Source of the DNA: Aldehydirespirator sp965204875
GTDB taxonomy: Bacteria > Actinomycetota > Acidimicrobiia > Acidimicrobiales > Aldehydirespiratoraceae
DNA: 64,000 bases
Direction of reading: 5' to 3'
Assembly (NCBI GenBank): GCA_965204875.1
Contig: OZ242020.1
Location: forward strand, 1-64,000
Shown in pieces: positions 48,721 through 58,099 of this stretch; within the stretch, counting starts at the first letter, position 1; each line of letters starts with the position of its first letter. Both the position numbers and the translations under genes were made by a program. The notes under the pieces are model-generated. The model saw nothing but the letters and a program-made list of their open reading frames with translations, had not been told where the DNA came from and made no database searches.

Positions 48721-48975
48721 GAAGAAGACCTCGTCTCGACACGATGCACGACTGGCTCCAACGCCGGTGGCAACGCTGGTTGCGGTTGGCCGGTCATGAT
48801 GGCGAGGTGTGCCGTGCTCGCCGGAGGAGAGTCCACGCCTGACTCCAAAGGTGATTGCGCTGATCGATCATGATGGTGAGGGTTCAGGCAGCGGCAACCA
48901 AAGGCAAAGACCCGGTTCCGGCAGGGGGCGGGAGCCATTGCGGCCAGCCTCACCCGGCCCGGTCTCGGCCTGGGT

Positions 48976-49350
48976 TCAGCCCGCCTGGGTGCTTGCGTCG
49001 AGCGCCGCGCTCGCCGCTGATACCAGCGCGGCGAAGGCCGCGGGCTCGTCCACGGCCAGATCGGCCAGCACCTTGCGGTCCACCTCGATGCCGGCGGCCT
49101 TGGTTCCGGCGATGAAGCGGCTGTAGGAGACGCCGTTCTGGCGGCAGGCCGCGTTGATCCGCTGGATCCACAGCCGGCGGAACTGGTGCTTGCGGGCCCT
49201 GCGGTCGCGGAACGCGTAGTTGCCCGAGTGCATGAGCTGCTCGTTGGCCGCTCGCCAGGTGCGCGACTTGTTGCCGTAGTAACCCTTGGCGCGCTCCAGC
49301 GTCGCCCGGCGCCGCTTCCTGGATTGGACGGAGCGCTTGACTCTGGCCAT
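48976..49350 (-). CDS. rplT: Ribosomal protein L20
   Basis: 124-residue 50S protein that nucleates 23S assembly. It begins MARVKRSVQSRKRRRATLER with the basic N-terminal arm, then AKGYYGNKSRTWRAANEQLM and FRRLWIQRINAACRQNGVSY SRFI, the RNA-binding C-domain. ATG at 49350 has AAGGAG nine bases upstream. It is the third gene of infC-rpmI-rplT. Confidence 0.97.
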   Translation of the reverse strand: MARVKRSVQSRKRRRATLERAKGYYGNKSRTWRAANEQLMHSGNYAFRDRRARKHQFRRLWIQRINAACRQNGVSYSRFIAGTKAAGIEVDRKVLADLAVDEPAAFAALVSAASAALDASTQAG

Positions 49351-49497
49351 CGTCTCGTTCTCCTTTTGCTTCCGTGACCGTGCTCAGGTGCTTCCAAGCC
49401 GACGCTTCTCCGGGGCGTGGACTATTCGTGCCCCGTGGGCCGCTGGTGCCCTCTCCGGCTTGTGCTTCTTTGGGACTGTGGTCGAGCGAAGGCTGCG

Positions 49498-49689
49498 TCA
49501 GACGCCCAGGTCGCGCAGCGCCGAAGCGTCCGCGGGCGACACGTCGGTCAGCGCTCGCAGCTGGCGCTTGCGCTTCGGGGCCTTCTTCTCGAGCATGTGG
49601 TTCTTGTTGGCCCGCCGCCTGCGCAGCTTGCCGGTGCCGGTGCGCCGGAAGCGCTTGGCCGCGCCCCGGTGTGTCTTCATCTTGGGCAT
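49498..49689 (-). CDS. rpmI: Ribosomal protein L35
   Basis: 63-residue basic 50S protein. MPKMKTHRGAAKRFRRTGTG and NKNHMLEKKAPKRKRQLR are the family core. It lies between infC and rplT, 147 bases before the rplT start. Confidence 0.97.
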   Translation of the reverse strand: MPKMKTHRGAAKRFRRTGTGKLRRRRANKNHMLEKKAPKRKRQLRALTDVSPADASALRDLGV

Positions 49690-49731
49690 GGTTGGTCTCT
49701 TGCTCCTGCTTGGTGCCGTGTGGCCGGGAAC

Positions 49732-50325
49732 CTACCGGGACGGCTCGGGGGCTGCGACCGCGGCGGCCGCCTCCGCCTCGAGCCTGCGGCGCCTGCGGGC
49801 CTGGGCCTGCTTGTCGGGCGCAAGCACCATCACCATGTTGCGGCCGTCCTGGCGGGGCTGGAACTCGACCTTGGAGATCTGCTCGACCGACGCCGCCACT
49901 TCGTCGAGTATCTTGCGGCCCAACTCCGGATGCTGCACCTCGCGGCCCCGGAACATGATGGTGATCTTGACCTTGTTCCCCTCGTTCAGGAACTTCTCGA
50001 CCATTCGAGTCTTGGTGTCGAAGTCGCCCCGCCCGATCTTGGGCCGGTACTTCATCTCCTTGACCAGGACGCTGGTCGACTTGCGCCGGGACTCCTTGGC
50101 CCGCTGTGCCGCCTCATACTTGAACTTGCCGTAGTCCATGATGCGACACACGGGCGGGTTGGCCTGATCAGCGACCTCCACGAGATCCCGGCCCTCGGCC
50201 CGGGCCAGGTTGAGTGCCTCCTGAAGGGTTCTGATCCCGATCTGCTGGCCGTCCTCGGCTACCAGACGCACCTCTGTGGCACGGATCTGGTCATTGATCC
50301 TTGGCTCTTCGCTGGGCGGGGCTAT
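49732..50325 (-). CDS. infC: Translation initiation factor IF-3 (probable AUA start)
   Basis: Binds the 30S subunit and checks start-codon choice. The N-domain (INDQIRATEVRLVAEDGQQI), a helical linker (YEAAQRAKESRRKS) and the C-domain (EMKYRPKIGRGDFDTKTRMV; KVKITIMFRGREVQHPELGR) are complete, with an Ala-rich tail. No ATG, GTG or TTG stands before the conserved INDQIRATEVRL segment. In frame, ATA at 50325 follows GAGGAGTG by a suitable distance, giving IAPPSEEPRINDQIR (197 residues). Rare starts (AUU, AUC, AUA) are known for infC and allow IF-3 to limit its own synthesis. Starting at the first common codon would remove the conserved N-terminus. Confidence 0.93.
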   Translation of the reverse strand: MAPPSEEPRINDQIRATEVRLVAEDGQQIGIRTLQEALNLARAEGRDLVEVADQANPPVCRIMDYGKFKYEAAQRAKESRRKSTSVLVKEMKYRPKIGRGDFDTKTRMVEKFLNEGNKVKITIMFRGREVQHPELGRKILDEVAASVEQISKVEFQPRQDGRNMVMVLAPDKQAQARRRRRLEAEAAAAVAAPEPSR

Positions 50326-50430
50326 CGCCGTTCACTCCTCGTGACCACGGAACCTCCGAGTTCGGGGGCACCGCCCAGCCTGTGCCGGGCGAGTGTCCGC
50401 TGGATTGACGCCGGTAGGGTAGCAGCCGGT

Positions 50431-50534
50431 CACGCCGTGCAACCACGACCATCGACCTTCCGTACCGGGGCTCCGGCCGGCAGCGGAGTGCTGCGATGGC
50501 AATCTGGCCGCGCCGCACGACCACGACCATCGAC
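50431..50534. repeat. Direct repeat in the infC upstream region
   Basis: ACCACGACCATCGAC is exact at 50442-50456 and 50520-50534 (period 78). The match extends left to 26 bases with four mismatches. It lies between the divergent infC and DUF1844 genes. Confidence 0.8.
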
Positions 50535-50558
50535 AGCCACGGACTGTGAGGCACACCT

Positions 50559-51095
50559 ATGAGCACTCTGTGGACGCCTGGGGGCGAGGTGCCGATCGGT
50601 GATCGGCCGGGCCGGCGTGAGCGGGGCGAGCCCTCGCCCCGGCGCGAGCGACCGCCGCAGGGCGATCCGTTTGACGGTGACGCCGGGGGCATGAGCGCCG
50701 GAAGCGCAGCCTCGGCCTCGGCAGCCGCGGCGGGCGATACCGGCGAGATCGACCTTGACAGCCTCTCGCCGGAGGACCGCGAGATAGCGGAGCAGTACAT
50801 CCGCGAGGTGGCCGAGGCCCGAGAGCGCATCAGGCAGGCACCGGCGGCGGTGGTGGTGGCGAACCACGCCATGGGCCTCTACGAGCTCGCCGCCCTGCAC
50901 CTGTCTGACCAGCCTCCCAACTTCACCGAGGCCGCCGTGGCCATCGACGCGCTCGGCGCGCTGCTCGACGGCATGAAGGACCGGCTCGATGAGTCCGAGG
51001 CGACCCTGCGGGACGGGCTGTCGCAGCTCCGCATGGCCTTCGTCGAACTCAAGAAGCAGCCCACAGAGGTGCCGGCCAACGAAGGCACCCCGTAA
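50559..51095 (+). CDS. DUF1844-family protein
   Basis: 178-residue protein of unknown role found beside infC in many actinobacteria. The conserved C-terminal segment is VANHAMGLYELAALHLSDQP followed by NFTEAAVAIDALGALLDGMK and EATLRDGLSQLRMAFVELKK. The first 70 residues are charged and low-complexity. ATG at 50559 has GAGG upstream. Divergent from infC. Confidence 0.8.
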   Translation: MSTLWTPGGEVPIGDRPGRRERGEPSPRRERPPQGDPFDGDAGGMSAGSAASASAAAAGDTGEIDLDSLSPEDREIAEQYIREVAEARERIRQAPAAVVVANHAMGLYELAALHLSDQPPNFTEAAVAIDALGALLDGMKDRLDESEATLRDGLSQLRMAFVELKKQPTEVPANEGTP

Positions 51096-51123
51096 CCGCA
51101 CGACGACACGCCGTAGGAGCAGG

Positions 51124-51567
51124 ATGCCCTCTCCGGGCCTGCCAGCGGATCCCGGTGCCGCGCGTGGAGGGCCGCTGCAGAGCCGCCCTTATGTGGTCGT
51201 GAGCGAACTGCCCGCCGCCATGGCGATCCCCGGCGGGCGCAACGCCGGCTTCTGGCCGCTGATCCAGTTCATCAAGGACTGGAACAACCAGCCGGAGTCG
51301 AGGGCGCTCATGCTGGCTGGCGGGCTTCCCGAGGACACCGAGGCCACGACCGCCGCCAAGATCGCCGCCGTGGTACACGCGCTCTGCCAGCGTGACGGCC
51401 ACCGGGTGCCGGAGTGGGTTCACTCCAAGCGCTCAAATGTAGACGTGCCGCTCATACCGCACGTCGACCTGAAGTCGCCCCACGGCCAACGCCTGCGCCA
51501 GAACGCCCCCGGCGTCTGCCACTACCACCGGGTCTACTTCGCGCCCGTAGACCTCCGCTCCACATGA
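51124..51567 (+). CDS. Hypothetical protein, first gene of a small coupled cluster
   Basis: 147 residues, family not recognised. The ordered part contains GRNAGFWPLIQFIKDWNNQP, KIAAVVHALCQRDGHRVPEW and a C-terminal VCHYHRVYFAPVDLRST. An AGGAGCAGG precedes ATG 51124. The stop overlaps the next small frame (ATGA), and that frame overlaps a nucleotidyltransferase-like gene, so the three could form an antitoxin-toxin type unit. This is inference from layout only. Confidence 0.45.
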   Translation: MPSPGLPADPGAARGGPLQSRPYVVVSELPAAMAIPGGRNAGFWPLIQFIKDWNNQPESRALMLAGGLPEDTEATTAAKIAAVVHALCQRDGHRVPEWVHSKRSNVDVPLIPHVDLKSPHGQRLRQNAPGVCHYHRVYFAPVDLRST

Positions 51568-51683
51568 CCGGTCCAGGAGCCGCCTTCCCGCGCGACCGCC
51601 AACTCGGCGCCGCCGACATCCGGTACCTGCTCGACCGCTCGCGTCACATCTACGCGAGGCCGGTTCAACCGGCAATCGCCTAA
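51564..51683 (+). CDS. Small frame, probably the detached N-terminus of the next gene
   Basis: 39 residues with one helix, RQLGAADIRYLLDRSRHIYA. ATG at 51564 overlaps the previous stop, and its TAA shares an A with the next ATG (TAATG). DUF6036-like proteins normally begin with such a helix before the VVGGAA motif. So this may be the first part of one gene split by a frameshift, or a separately translated leader. Confidence 0.4.
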   Translation: MTGPGAAFPRDRQLGAADIRYLLDRSRHIYARPVQPAIA

Positions 51684-52183
51684 TGATCGCCGGCGGGGCC
51701 GCTCTCGCGCTCATGTGGGAGGATCGCAGCACCCACGACATCGACGTCCTCGAGCACCGCTTCCGCGCCCCGGCAAGTGCCGGGTCTCAGACGCGCACCG
51801 CAGCGGTGGACTTCATCTCGATGCGCTTCCCAGCCGAGTTGGTACGCGCGGCTCGACTGATCGCAGAAGCAGAGGGACTGCCGCGCAGCTGGCTCAACGG
51901 AGCGGTCGCGATCTTCACACCCGCAGGCGATCTTCAACCCCAGGTGCTGTTCCACCGCGATTGCCTCACCGTCGAAGCCCCGTCCCCCGCAGTGCTGCTA
52001 GCCATGAAGCTCCACGCCGCACGCGACCAGGACCTCCAAGACGCAGTCCGGCTAGCTCGCGAACTCAACATCACAGACCCAGACCACCTGCTAGCCCTAG
52101 TAGCCAACGCATACGGCCCCGACGCCGTAACAGCAGACACCGCCAAGTTCACCCGCCGCGCCCTAACTTCAACTCCCGACTAA
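51683..52183 (+). CDS. DUF6036/nucleotidyltransferase-like protein (possible toxin)
   Basis: 166 residues. It opens directly with MIAGGAALALMWEDRSTHDI DVLE, the GG...DxD pattern of minimal nucleotidyltransferases. The C-terminal half (SPAVLLAMKLHAARDQDLQD AVRLARELNI) matches the helper region of DUF6036 and AbiEii-like proteins. The N-terminal helix is missing and seems to sit in the preceding 39-residue frame. The 3' end is convergent with the defence operon and 40 bases from its original stop codon. Confidence 0.6.
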   Translation: MIAGGAALALMWEDRSTHDIDVLEHRFRAPASAGSQTRTAAVDFISMRFPAELVRAARLIAEAEGLPRSWLNGAVAIFTPAGDLQPQVLFHRDCLTVEAPSPAVLLAMKLHAARDQDLQDAVRLARELNITDPDHLLALVANAYGPDAVTADTAKFTRRALTSTPD

Positions 52184-52261
52184 TGGCGAAACGAGCCGAT
52201 GACAAAACCGATCACCACCGAACTAGCCCGAAATACTACGGGGCTTCCCCCCGTTTGCCGG

Positions 52262-53170
52262 TCAGGTGGTTAAGGTGTGATACTGGTGTTCGTATTGGTC
52301 GGGTGTTTGTTGGTTGATGCTGCTGTGGCGTCGGGTGGTGTTGTAGCGGGTTAGCCATTCGTAGATGCTGCGCCGAGCTGTGGCGCGGTCGGGGTAGTGG
52401 CGCTGGTTGGTGTGTTCGCGTTTGAGGGTGGCGAAGAAGGCTTCGGCGGCGGCGTTGTCGGCTGAGCTGCCGACGCGGCCGGTGGATTGGAGCATGCCCC
52501 AGGATTTCAGGGTTTTCTTGTAGTCGTTGGAGAGGTATTGGCTGCCGTGGTCGGAGTGTACCACTACACCACAGGTGAGCCCTTTGCGGGTGTGTGCGGC
52601 CATTGTCAACGCGTCTTGTGCTAGCTGGGTGTCGATGCGGTGGCTCATCTGGTAGCCCAGCAGGCGCCGGCTGCCCAGGTCGAGCACCACAGCCAGGTAG
52701 AGCCAGCCCTCACCGGTGCGAATGTAGGTGATGTCGGTGACCCACACCCGGTCCGGCGCGCCGACACCGAAATCACGGCACAGCAGATCCGGCGGATTGG
52801 CTGCGATGCTTCGCGAACCTGTGGTGGTGCGCTTGGGGCGCCGTTTGCGGATCCCCGCGATGCCGTTGCAGCGCATCAGCCGCTCGACCCGTTTGTGGTT
52901 CACCCGCAGGCCTCTGGCCTGCAGCTCCGCCGTCACGCGCGGCGAACCGTAAGCCCCACCCGAAGCATCATGGATGCTGCGGATCTGCGCCACGAGCTCC
53001 GCCTCCGCTCGCTGGCGTGCGCTCGGGGCGTGCTGCTGTTGGCGGTGCCACCCATAAAACGCCTGCGGCGAGACGCGGGCGACCTCGCAGCACAACACGG
53101 TCGGGATTCCCATGGCCCTTTGAGCCAGCACCCACCGATAGCGGGTCACTGTCCCAACTCCCTCACCCAA
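52262..53170 (-). CDS. IS3-family transposase, catalytic OrfB (copy 1)
   Basis: About 300 residues with the DDE core of the rve family: first Asp in VWVTDITYIRTGEGWLYLAV, second in GVVVHSDHGSQYLSNDY, Glu in SADNAAAEAFFATLKREHTN. The HTH_21-like segment HDASGGAYGSPRVTAELQAR is upstream. The gene is in the -1 frame to orfA and overlaps it, so it is expected to be made as an OrfAB fusion by frameshifting, possibly at the TTTTGGG tract. The frame has no clear start of its own. Confidence 0.9.
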   Translation of the reverse strand: MGEGVGTVTRYRWVLAQRAMGIPTVLCCEVARVSPQAFYGWHRQQQHAPSARQRAEAELVAQIRSIHDASGGAYGSPRVTAELQARGLRVNHKRVERLMRCNGIAGIRKRRPKRTTTGSRSIAANPPDLLCRDFGVGAPDRVWVTDITYIRTGEGWLYLAVVLDLGSRRLLGYQMSHRIDTQLAQDALTMAAHTRKGLTCGVVVHSDHGSQYLSNDYKKTLKSWGMLQSTGRVGSSADNAAAEAFFATLKREHTNQRHYPDRATARRSIYEWLTRYNTTRRHSSINQQTPDQYEHQYHTLTT

Positions 53171-53484
53171 AAGGCCGTAGCTCGTTTGAGCAGCTCACGC
53201 TCCTGGCGCAACCTGACGTTCTCGCGGCGCAGGCTCACCAGCTCCGCTCGCTCCGCCGTCGTGAGGCCCTCACGCTCACCGGCATCGACACGCGCCTGGC
53301 GCACCCAGTTCCCCAGATTCGACGCCCCCACCCCCAACGCCCGAGCCACCGACGCGATACTCCGACCCTCCTCAAGCACCAACGCCACCGCATCAGCCTT
53401 GAACTCCCCCGCAAACACCCGACGCACCCGACCCGGACCCGCACGCGCCCGCGCCTGCTGCTGCTGATCATCCATAACTGACAT
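53146..53484 (-). CDS. IS3-family OrfA (copy 1)
   Basis: 112-residue HTH protein (Tnp_1 type): VFAGEFKADAVALVLEEGRS followed by IASVARALGVGASNLGNWVR, and a leucine-zipper-like ELVSLRRENVRLRQERELLK. It binds IS ends and forms the N-terminal part of the transposase fusion. Confidence 0.9.
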   Translation of the reverse strand: MSVMDDQQQQARARAGPGRVRRVFAGEFKADAVALVLEEGRSIASVARALGVGASNLGNWVRQARVDAGEREGLTTAERAELVSLRRENVRLRQERELLKRATAFWVRELGQ

Positions 53485-56400
53485 GCCTACCTCCTAAACG
53501 AGGTGACCGGTCAACGGGGGGAAGCCCCCTACCATCCTGATCATCAATTACCCACCTAAGATCATCAGCATGCATCTCACTAAAGTACAATGTCACCGAT
53601 TCTCCGGCAAGCAAAACCTCCAGCTGACCGTTCTCCATCTCCAGAAATCGCTCTTTCATCGTATCTTTCGATGGATTTGCGTGCTTGAACATCGCCGCAT
53701 GGTTGGGACACAATGCTATATGGTTCTGAGGATGATGCTTAGTTAGCTCCGATTCCGACAGTAACTCAACTGCCTCAAAATAGTAGTTTCCATCTGCGAG
53801 TTGAAACGGAAGAACTCCTTGGCACGCCTGGCAAATCATCATACCATTCTTCGTGTACAAGTCTATGAGGTCCGACCTAGCCTCCTCCCTGATCCTATTA
53901 CCATGGGCCGATACAGAGCGTGAGCGAGATTCAGTCTCACGTCTTGGAGCATTACGCGCTTCAGCTCGAACTTTTCTTTCCCGCCGACTCGGGTTACTCG
54001 ATTTCCCTGTTGGCAAGTCGACTGGCTGGTTGTATCTCTTCACATCCGCCAGAAGGTCTCCCCACTTCTCCATCGGAAGATTCTTGATTTCGTCTAGGAG
54101 TTCGCGTGCCCGCTGCTCCTGTTCATCGCTCCAATCAGGCTCCCGATCGGTTCTCAGATAGGCAAGCGCCTCGCGATCCCGCTGCATACGCTCCCGCGAT
54201 CGCGCACCAAAGTCGATAGCCTTGAGCCACTCCGCGTCGCGCCTGTAGCCGAAGTCATCCGGCAATCGATCCGCGCTCGCGTCAACGGGATGCACAAAGG
54301 TAAATTTCTCAGAATCACTGTCATATTGTTGTGGAACCCATGCCGCGTCACGTAGATGACACACGATTTGCGATCTGACCCTAACCTTCTTACGCCTATT
54401 GTTGATTCTATAAGTAGCCCATTGCATCCCCGGAGCCAGCGCAGGATCGGCAAGAGTCTTCCATATCAGTCTGGCTAACGGTATAGTAGGTTCCTTCAAC
54501 AATGTCTGCAAGTGCGGCACATAGTAATCCTCGTCAATACCTGTAACATATCCGAACCGAAAATAGCCTCCAGCGCTGAAATGCGGATTGTCCGCGCAGG
54601 TAGTTCGCACAATGCTCAAACGATCTATCGCACCAAATGACTTAGCCAACTCGACAAGATCTGTCAAATATTCAAATCTCTGATATGCATCAGACAATCG
54701 CATCGGAGATTCCGATCGGACATCGTAGTATGCATGCAAATCAGTAGCAAGGTAAGGAGCATCCAAGAATAAGTCGGAAAGTCGCGTCAATTCGCCATGA
54801 TCATTCATAAGGAGAAGATAATCGCCGAACTCCCGTTTGGCCCTTTTCGAATCGGTCTTGAATAAACGCACGGCACGCTCTAGCTCTACAAAATGATCTT
54901 CCTCATGTGGCGTTGAATCTCGGCCGTCATAGCTCGACTTGAGAATAGATTTGACGATCTTCCATTCATCTATCGGTTCTACACCGATCTTCTTCAGGAA
55001 CTTCTGCGCCTCCTCTTGTTCTTCTTTGTTCCCTCCCTCATAGACCTCTCTCTCCACCGCATGTAGTCCGACATCGTTCTGAGTGGCTGCACTCGAGAGG
55101 TAGCATTCATCTGATGTCCGATACTCGTTATCTGAACACCTCACGATACGTACTGAGCGAAACCCGTCGGACACTTTGGAGAGACACGCGTACAGTCGAC
55201 GATGCCAGGCTACCGATTTCATGCTCATCCAGCTCACAATTTCATGATCTGGATTGCGGGTCCATCTATTTGGAAGGCGATTTTGCAGGGTGTCAGCGAA
55301 CTCCTTGATGCCATATCGTCGAATATCGAGGTCGCTCAGGAAGTGATCGACATCACTGCCTTTTCTCGGTGGCGATATAGCCCAGTCATATGGAATGTCG
55401 TCGGTTTTCAGGAGCCGCAGATCGTCGCTCTCCAATAGATCCTTCAACACCATATCATCGGGTTGAAGCAAGTGCTGCGCAGGCTCGTGGCCGACCTCCT
55501 TGTGGGTCGGTGTCAGTGGCTTCTCCTTCATCGCGGTCACAATGGCATATCGAATCGACTGATACGGTTCGAGCAGTTGATCATCGCTATTGGGCAACAC
55601 TGCCAGAAAGTCACGATTGAGCAAGCCGAGATCACGAATATCGACTAGGGAACGGGCAACGAATTGTGCGAGTTGTTCGAACAGGGACTCACTCACTCGT
55701 GTGTTCTTGACACCAGATCGGGTCAAGTCGGGATCGAACGGAGCATGAATGTGGAAGCGTAGATTGGAGGTCTCCTTCGCTAGTGTGAAGTAGATTGCAA
55801 CCTGTCCCGGTTCGTCTGGTATGATCCGAAATCGGTTTGAGCTAGAATGATCAAGGCTTGCGCTCTCGGCTTGTGAAGTTGACAATGCCTCCAGCTTGAA
55901 GGCGATGGCGATTCGCTGCTCAGCGATGTCTTGCACCGGTTCGGTGAAGCGAAGGAAGTTCGAACTGTGGACTGGCGAATTTGGCACCTCTAGGCGAATC
56001 TCAACATGACCGCTTGGATGTTCGGCACGAACGAGGCGATGTTCTAGACCGTCGCCAACTTCCCATCGAATCGACTCGATGTGGGAAAGGAACAGTAGTG
56101 TTTCAGGGGGAAAGCTCGCAAGACGCGCCTCGATCTGCCGATAGCATTCTCGCGGCGTTACCTTGCATGAGTCGAAGGGAAGGAAGAACCGTGTCGAGCG
56201 CGCTAGAGTCGAGTCCGGAGATACGGTCTTTGGCACGACGTAATCTATGATCTTGAAAGAGAATGTTGGGGACCAGATGTGCGGAGTCTCCGTGTATGCG
56301 TAGACTGCTTTGAAGCCGATTCCGAACTGGCCGATTTTGTCAGGATCGTTACGCTTGGGACTATTGGCTATGCCAGTAATCGCATCGACATCTTGTCGAT

Positions 56401-56659
56401 TGAAGGGGCGACCGTTATGTTTGAACGTGAGGCCTGCGGGCTTAAGTTGGAACAGTACATCAGTGGCCTTGGCATCCTCAGCATTTTGAAGGAGTTCGTA
56501 GACTAGGTGTGCAGTATCTGGATAAGCGGAGCCTAGAAAATCTAGATTGATGGAATCGCGATTGGCCGTGACTCCATCGACATATTTCTGCCGACGTTGA
56601 CTGAGATCACTGAGCCAATCTTCATCAGATACTTCATATGTGATGCCGGATTGAACCAT
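53468..56659 (-). CDS. Sacsin-like GHKL ATPase with C-terminal HNH-like motif; tail replaced by IS
   Basis: 1063 residues. The N-terminal Hsp90/sacsin-type ATPase has the N box YELLQNAEDAKA (residues 54-65) and G1/lid motif DPDKIGQFGIGFKAVY (105-120). The long middle region has no recognised motif. Near the C-terminus CQACQGVLPF (943-952) and HHPQNHIALCPNHAAMF (about 975-991) form a Cys2/Cys-His HNH-like zinc nuclease motif. ATG 56659, four bases after the helicase stop. IS copy 1 replaces only the last four native residues with about 20 IS-encoded ones, so the protein is probably functional. G+C is visibly lower than in neighbouring housekeeping genes, suggesting transfer. Most likely a defence protein. 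No named system is assigned. Confidence 0.75.
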   Translation of the reverse strand: MVQSGITYEVSDEDWLSDLSQRRQKYVDGVTANRDSINLDFLGSAYPDTAHLVYELLQNAEDAKATDVLFQLKPAGLTFKHNGRPFNRQDVDAITGIANSPKRNDPDKIGQFGIGFKAVYAYTETPHIWSPTFSFKIIDYVVPKTVSPDSTLARSTRFFLPFDSCKVTPRECYRQIEARLASFPPETLLFLSHIESIRWEVGDGLEHRLVRAEHPSGHVEIRLEVPNSPVHSSNFLRFTEPVQDIAEQRIAIAFKLEALSTSQAESASLDHSSSNRFRIIPDEPGQVAIYFTLAKETSNLRFHIHAPFDPDLTRSGVKNTRVSESLFEQLAQFVARSLVDIRDLGLLNRDFLAVLPNSDDQLLEPYQSIRYAIVTAMKEKPLTPTHKEVGHEPAQHLLQPDDMVLKDLLESDDLRLLKTDDIPYDWAISPPRKGSDVDHFLSDLDIRRYGIKEFADTLQNRLPNRWTRNPDHEIVSWMSMKSVAWHRRLYACLSKVSDGFRSVRIVRCSDNEYRTSDECYLSSAATQNDVGLHAVEREVYEGGNKEEQEEAQKFLKKIGVEPIDEWKIVKSILKSSYDGRDSTPHEEDHFVELERAVRLFKTDSKRAKREFGDYLLLMNDHGELTRLSDLFLDAPYLATDLHAYYDVRSESPMRLSDAYQRFEYLTDLVELAKSFGAIDRLSIVRTTCADNPHFSAGGYFRFGYVTGIDEDYYVPHLQTLLKEPTIPLARLIWKTLADPALAPGMQWATYRINNRRKKVRVRSQIVCHLRDAAWVPQQYDSDSEKFTFVHPVDASADRLPDDFGYRRDAEWLKAIDFGARSRERMQRDREALAYLRTDREPDWSDEQEQRARELLDEIKNLPMEKWGDLLADVKRYNQPVDLPTGKSSNPSRRERKVRAEARNAPRRETESRSRSVSAHGNRIREEARSDLIDLYTKNGMMICQACQGVLPFQLADGNYYFEAVELLSESELTKHHPQNHIALCPNHAAMFKHANPSKDTMKERFLEMENGQLEVLLAGESVTLYFSEMHADDLRWVIDDQDGRGLPPVDRSPRLGGRHVSYG

Positions 56660-58099
56660 GACATCACGCTCGTTCGATATGGATCTTGCCGCGCATGATC
56701 TGAGTTGTGTGGATATCGGCGCTGCTTGCCTGTCGCTCTAGTTCGGCGAGGCGCTGTTCGTGGTCGTTGTCTGCTCGGGCTAGTTCGCTTTCTCTCATGC
56801 GACGTATCTTATCGTCTGTAGCCGTGGCGATCCGATCTTCTAGGACCCTGTGTCGTTTCTGGTGGCTGACGCTTAGGCTGTGTTTGCGGTGCTCCACTAG
56901 CTTCTCGTTGTCAGCCATGTGGATTTCTCGGGCTTGGCTCCATTCGGCGTGATGCCGCTCGTCGAGCAGTGCGATGGTCCAGTCGTCGGGCGGACCGCCA
57001 TCGGACTCGTCGGTTGCGGTTTCCAGTAGCGACATGATGGCAGCGTCAAGGCTCGGGTCCGAGGTGACCGCTACCAGCGTGTCATCTGGACGGACGCCGA
57101 CCTTGTGCCACTGGTAGAGGGCAAACGTGTACTCGCCTGGCGGGACGGCATCGCTTGAGGCACTGAGACGAACCTGCACTACCTGGATGCGCCTCAGGTG
57201 ATGCGCTGCCTGGCGCACCAGGGGATGCAGTACGTTGAGGTAGGTGAGCGTGGGGTCGAAGGCGGCGGTTTCCTGGTCGAACGTGACCGGCAGGTGCGGC
57301 TCGCCGCCCTTGAGCCACCGCTCCCATCGCCGTGCCACAGCATCCCGAGCCACAGCATCCTTCGAGGTGCCAAGGCTGCGATAGTCCTCAAGCAGCGTCG
57401 CCCGCACCGACTGGCCAAGCCTCAGTGTCTTGAGCGGCTTGCTGCCGAGCAGATAGCCGCTGCTCGTTCCTGCCACGTCTGACAGATAGGCAGAAACGCA
57501 ACGTTGTAGTGCCTCCGCGGAAAGCCAGAAGCTCTCGGCATCTTCGATCTCCTCCCGCCACGACTGGTTGGGAACGGTCAGTCCGAACAGTTCGCCCTGC
57601 TTGTCCTCCAACTCGCCTTCTGCTTGCAGTTCTCGGATCTTGTTGTCGGCTAGTTGCTGCAAGCGCGCCCGACGCTGCTCCGTGGTCAGGGTGAAATTGT
57701 CGGCGATGCTCTGAATCTCCTGGGTGATCTCGCCAAGAATCTCCTCACTGCCTCCGATCGCATTGCGGAAGACGCCGATGCGCGACAGGCAGCGCTCGTA
57801 GATGTCGAAGTCCACCGTTCCCGGCGTGATCAGGTTGACGATCGCAACGCTCTCGCTCTGCTGGCCGTAACGGTCGATGCGACCGATGCGCTGCTCGATG
57901 CGCATCGGGTTCCACGGCAGGTCATAGTTGATCAGCAGGTCGCAGAACTGGAAGTCGAGGCCCTCGCTGGCGACCTCCGACGACAACATGACGTCGACTG
58001 CCTCAGGGTCATCCTTTGGCAAGGCGAAGCGGCGTCTCAGTTGGGCGCGCTCATCCTCGGCAACTCCGCCGTGTACCGGGGCTTCCCCCCGTTTGCCGG

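Larger units (their letters stand above)
52240..53528 (-). mobile_element. IS3-family insertion sequence, copy 1
   Basis: 1289 bp bounded by inverted repeats starting GGGGCTTCCCCCCGTT (left) and the complement of AACGGGGGGAAGCCCC (right). Direct target repeats CTAC flank it (52236-52239 and 53529-53532). It contains orfA and orfB on the minus strand. It sits at the extreme 3' end of the GHKL-HNH gene. Excising it with one CTAC restores the reading frame as ...DQDGSISG and a TAG stop at 52225-52223. Confidence 0.93.
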
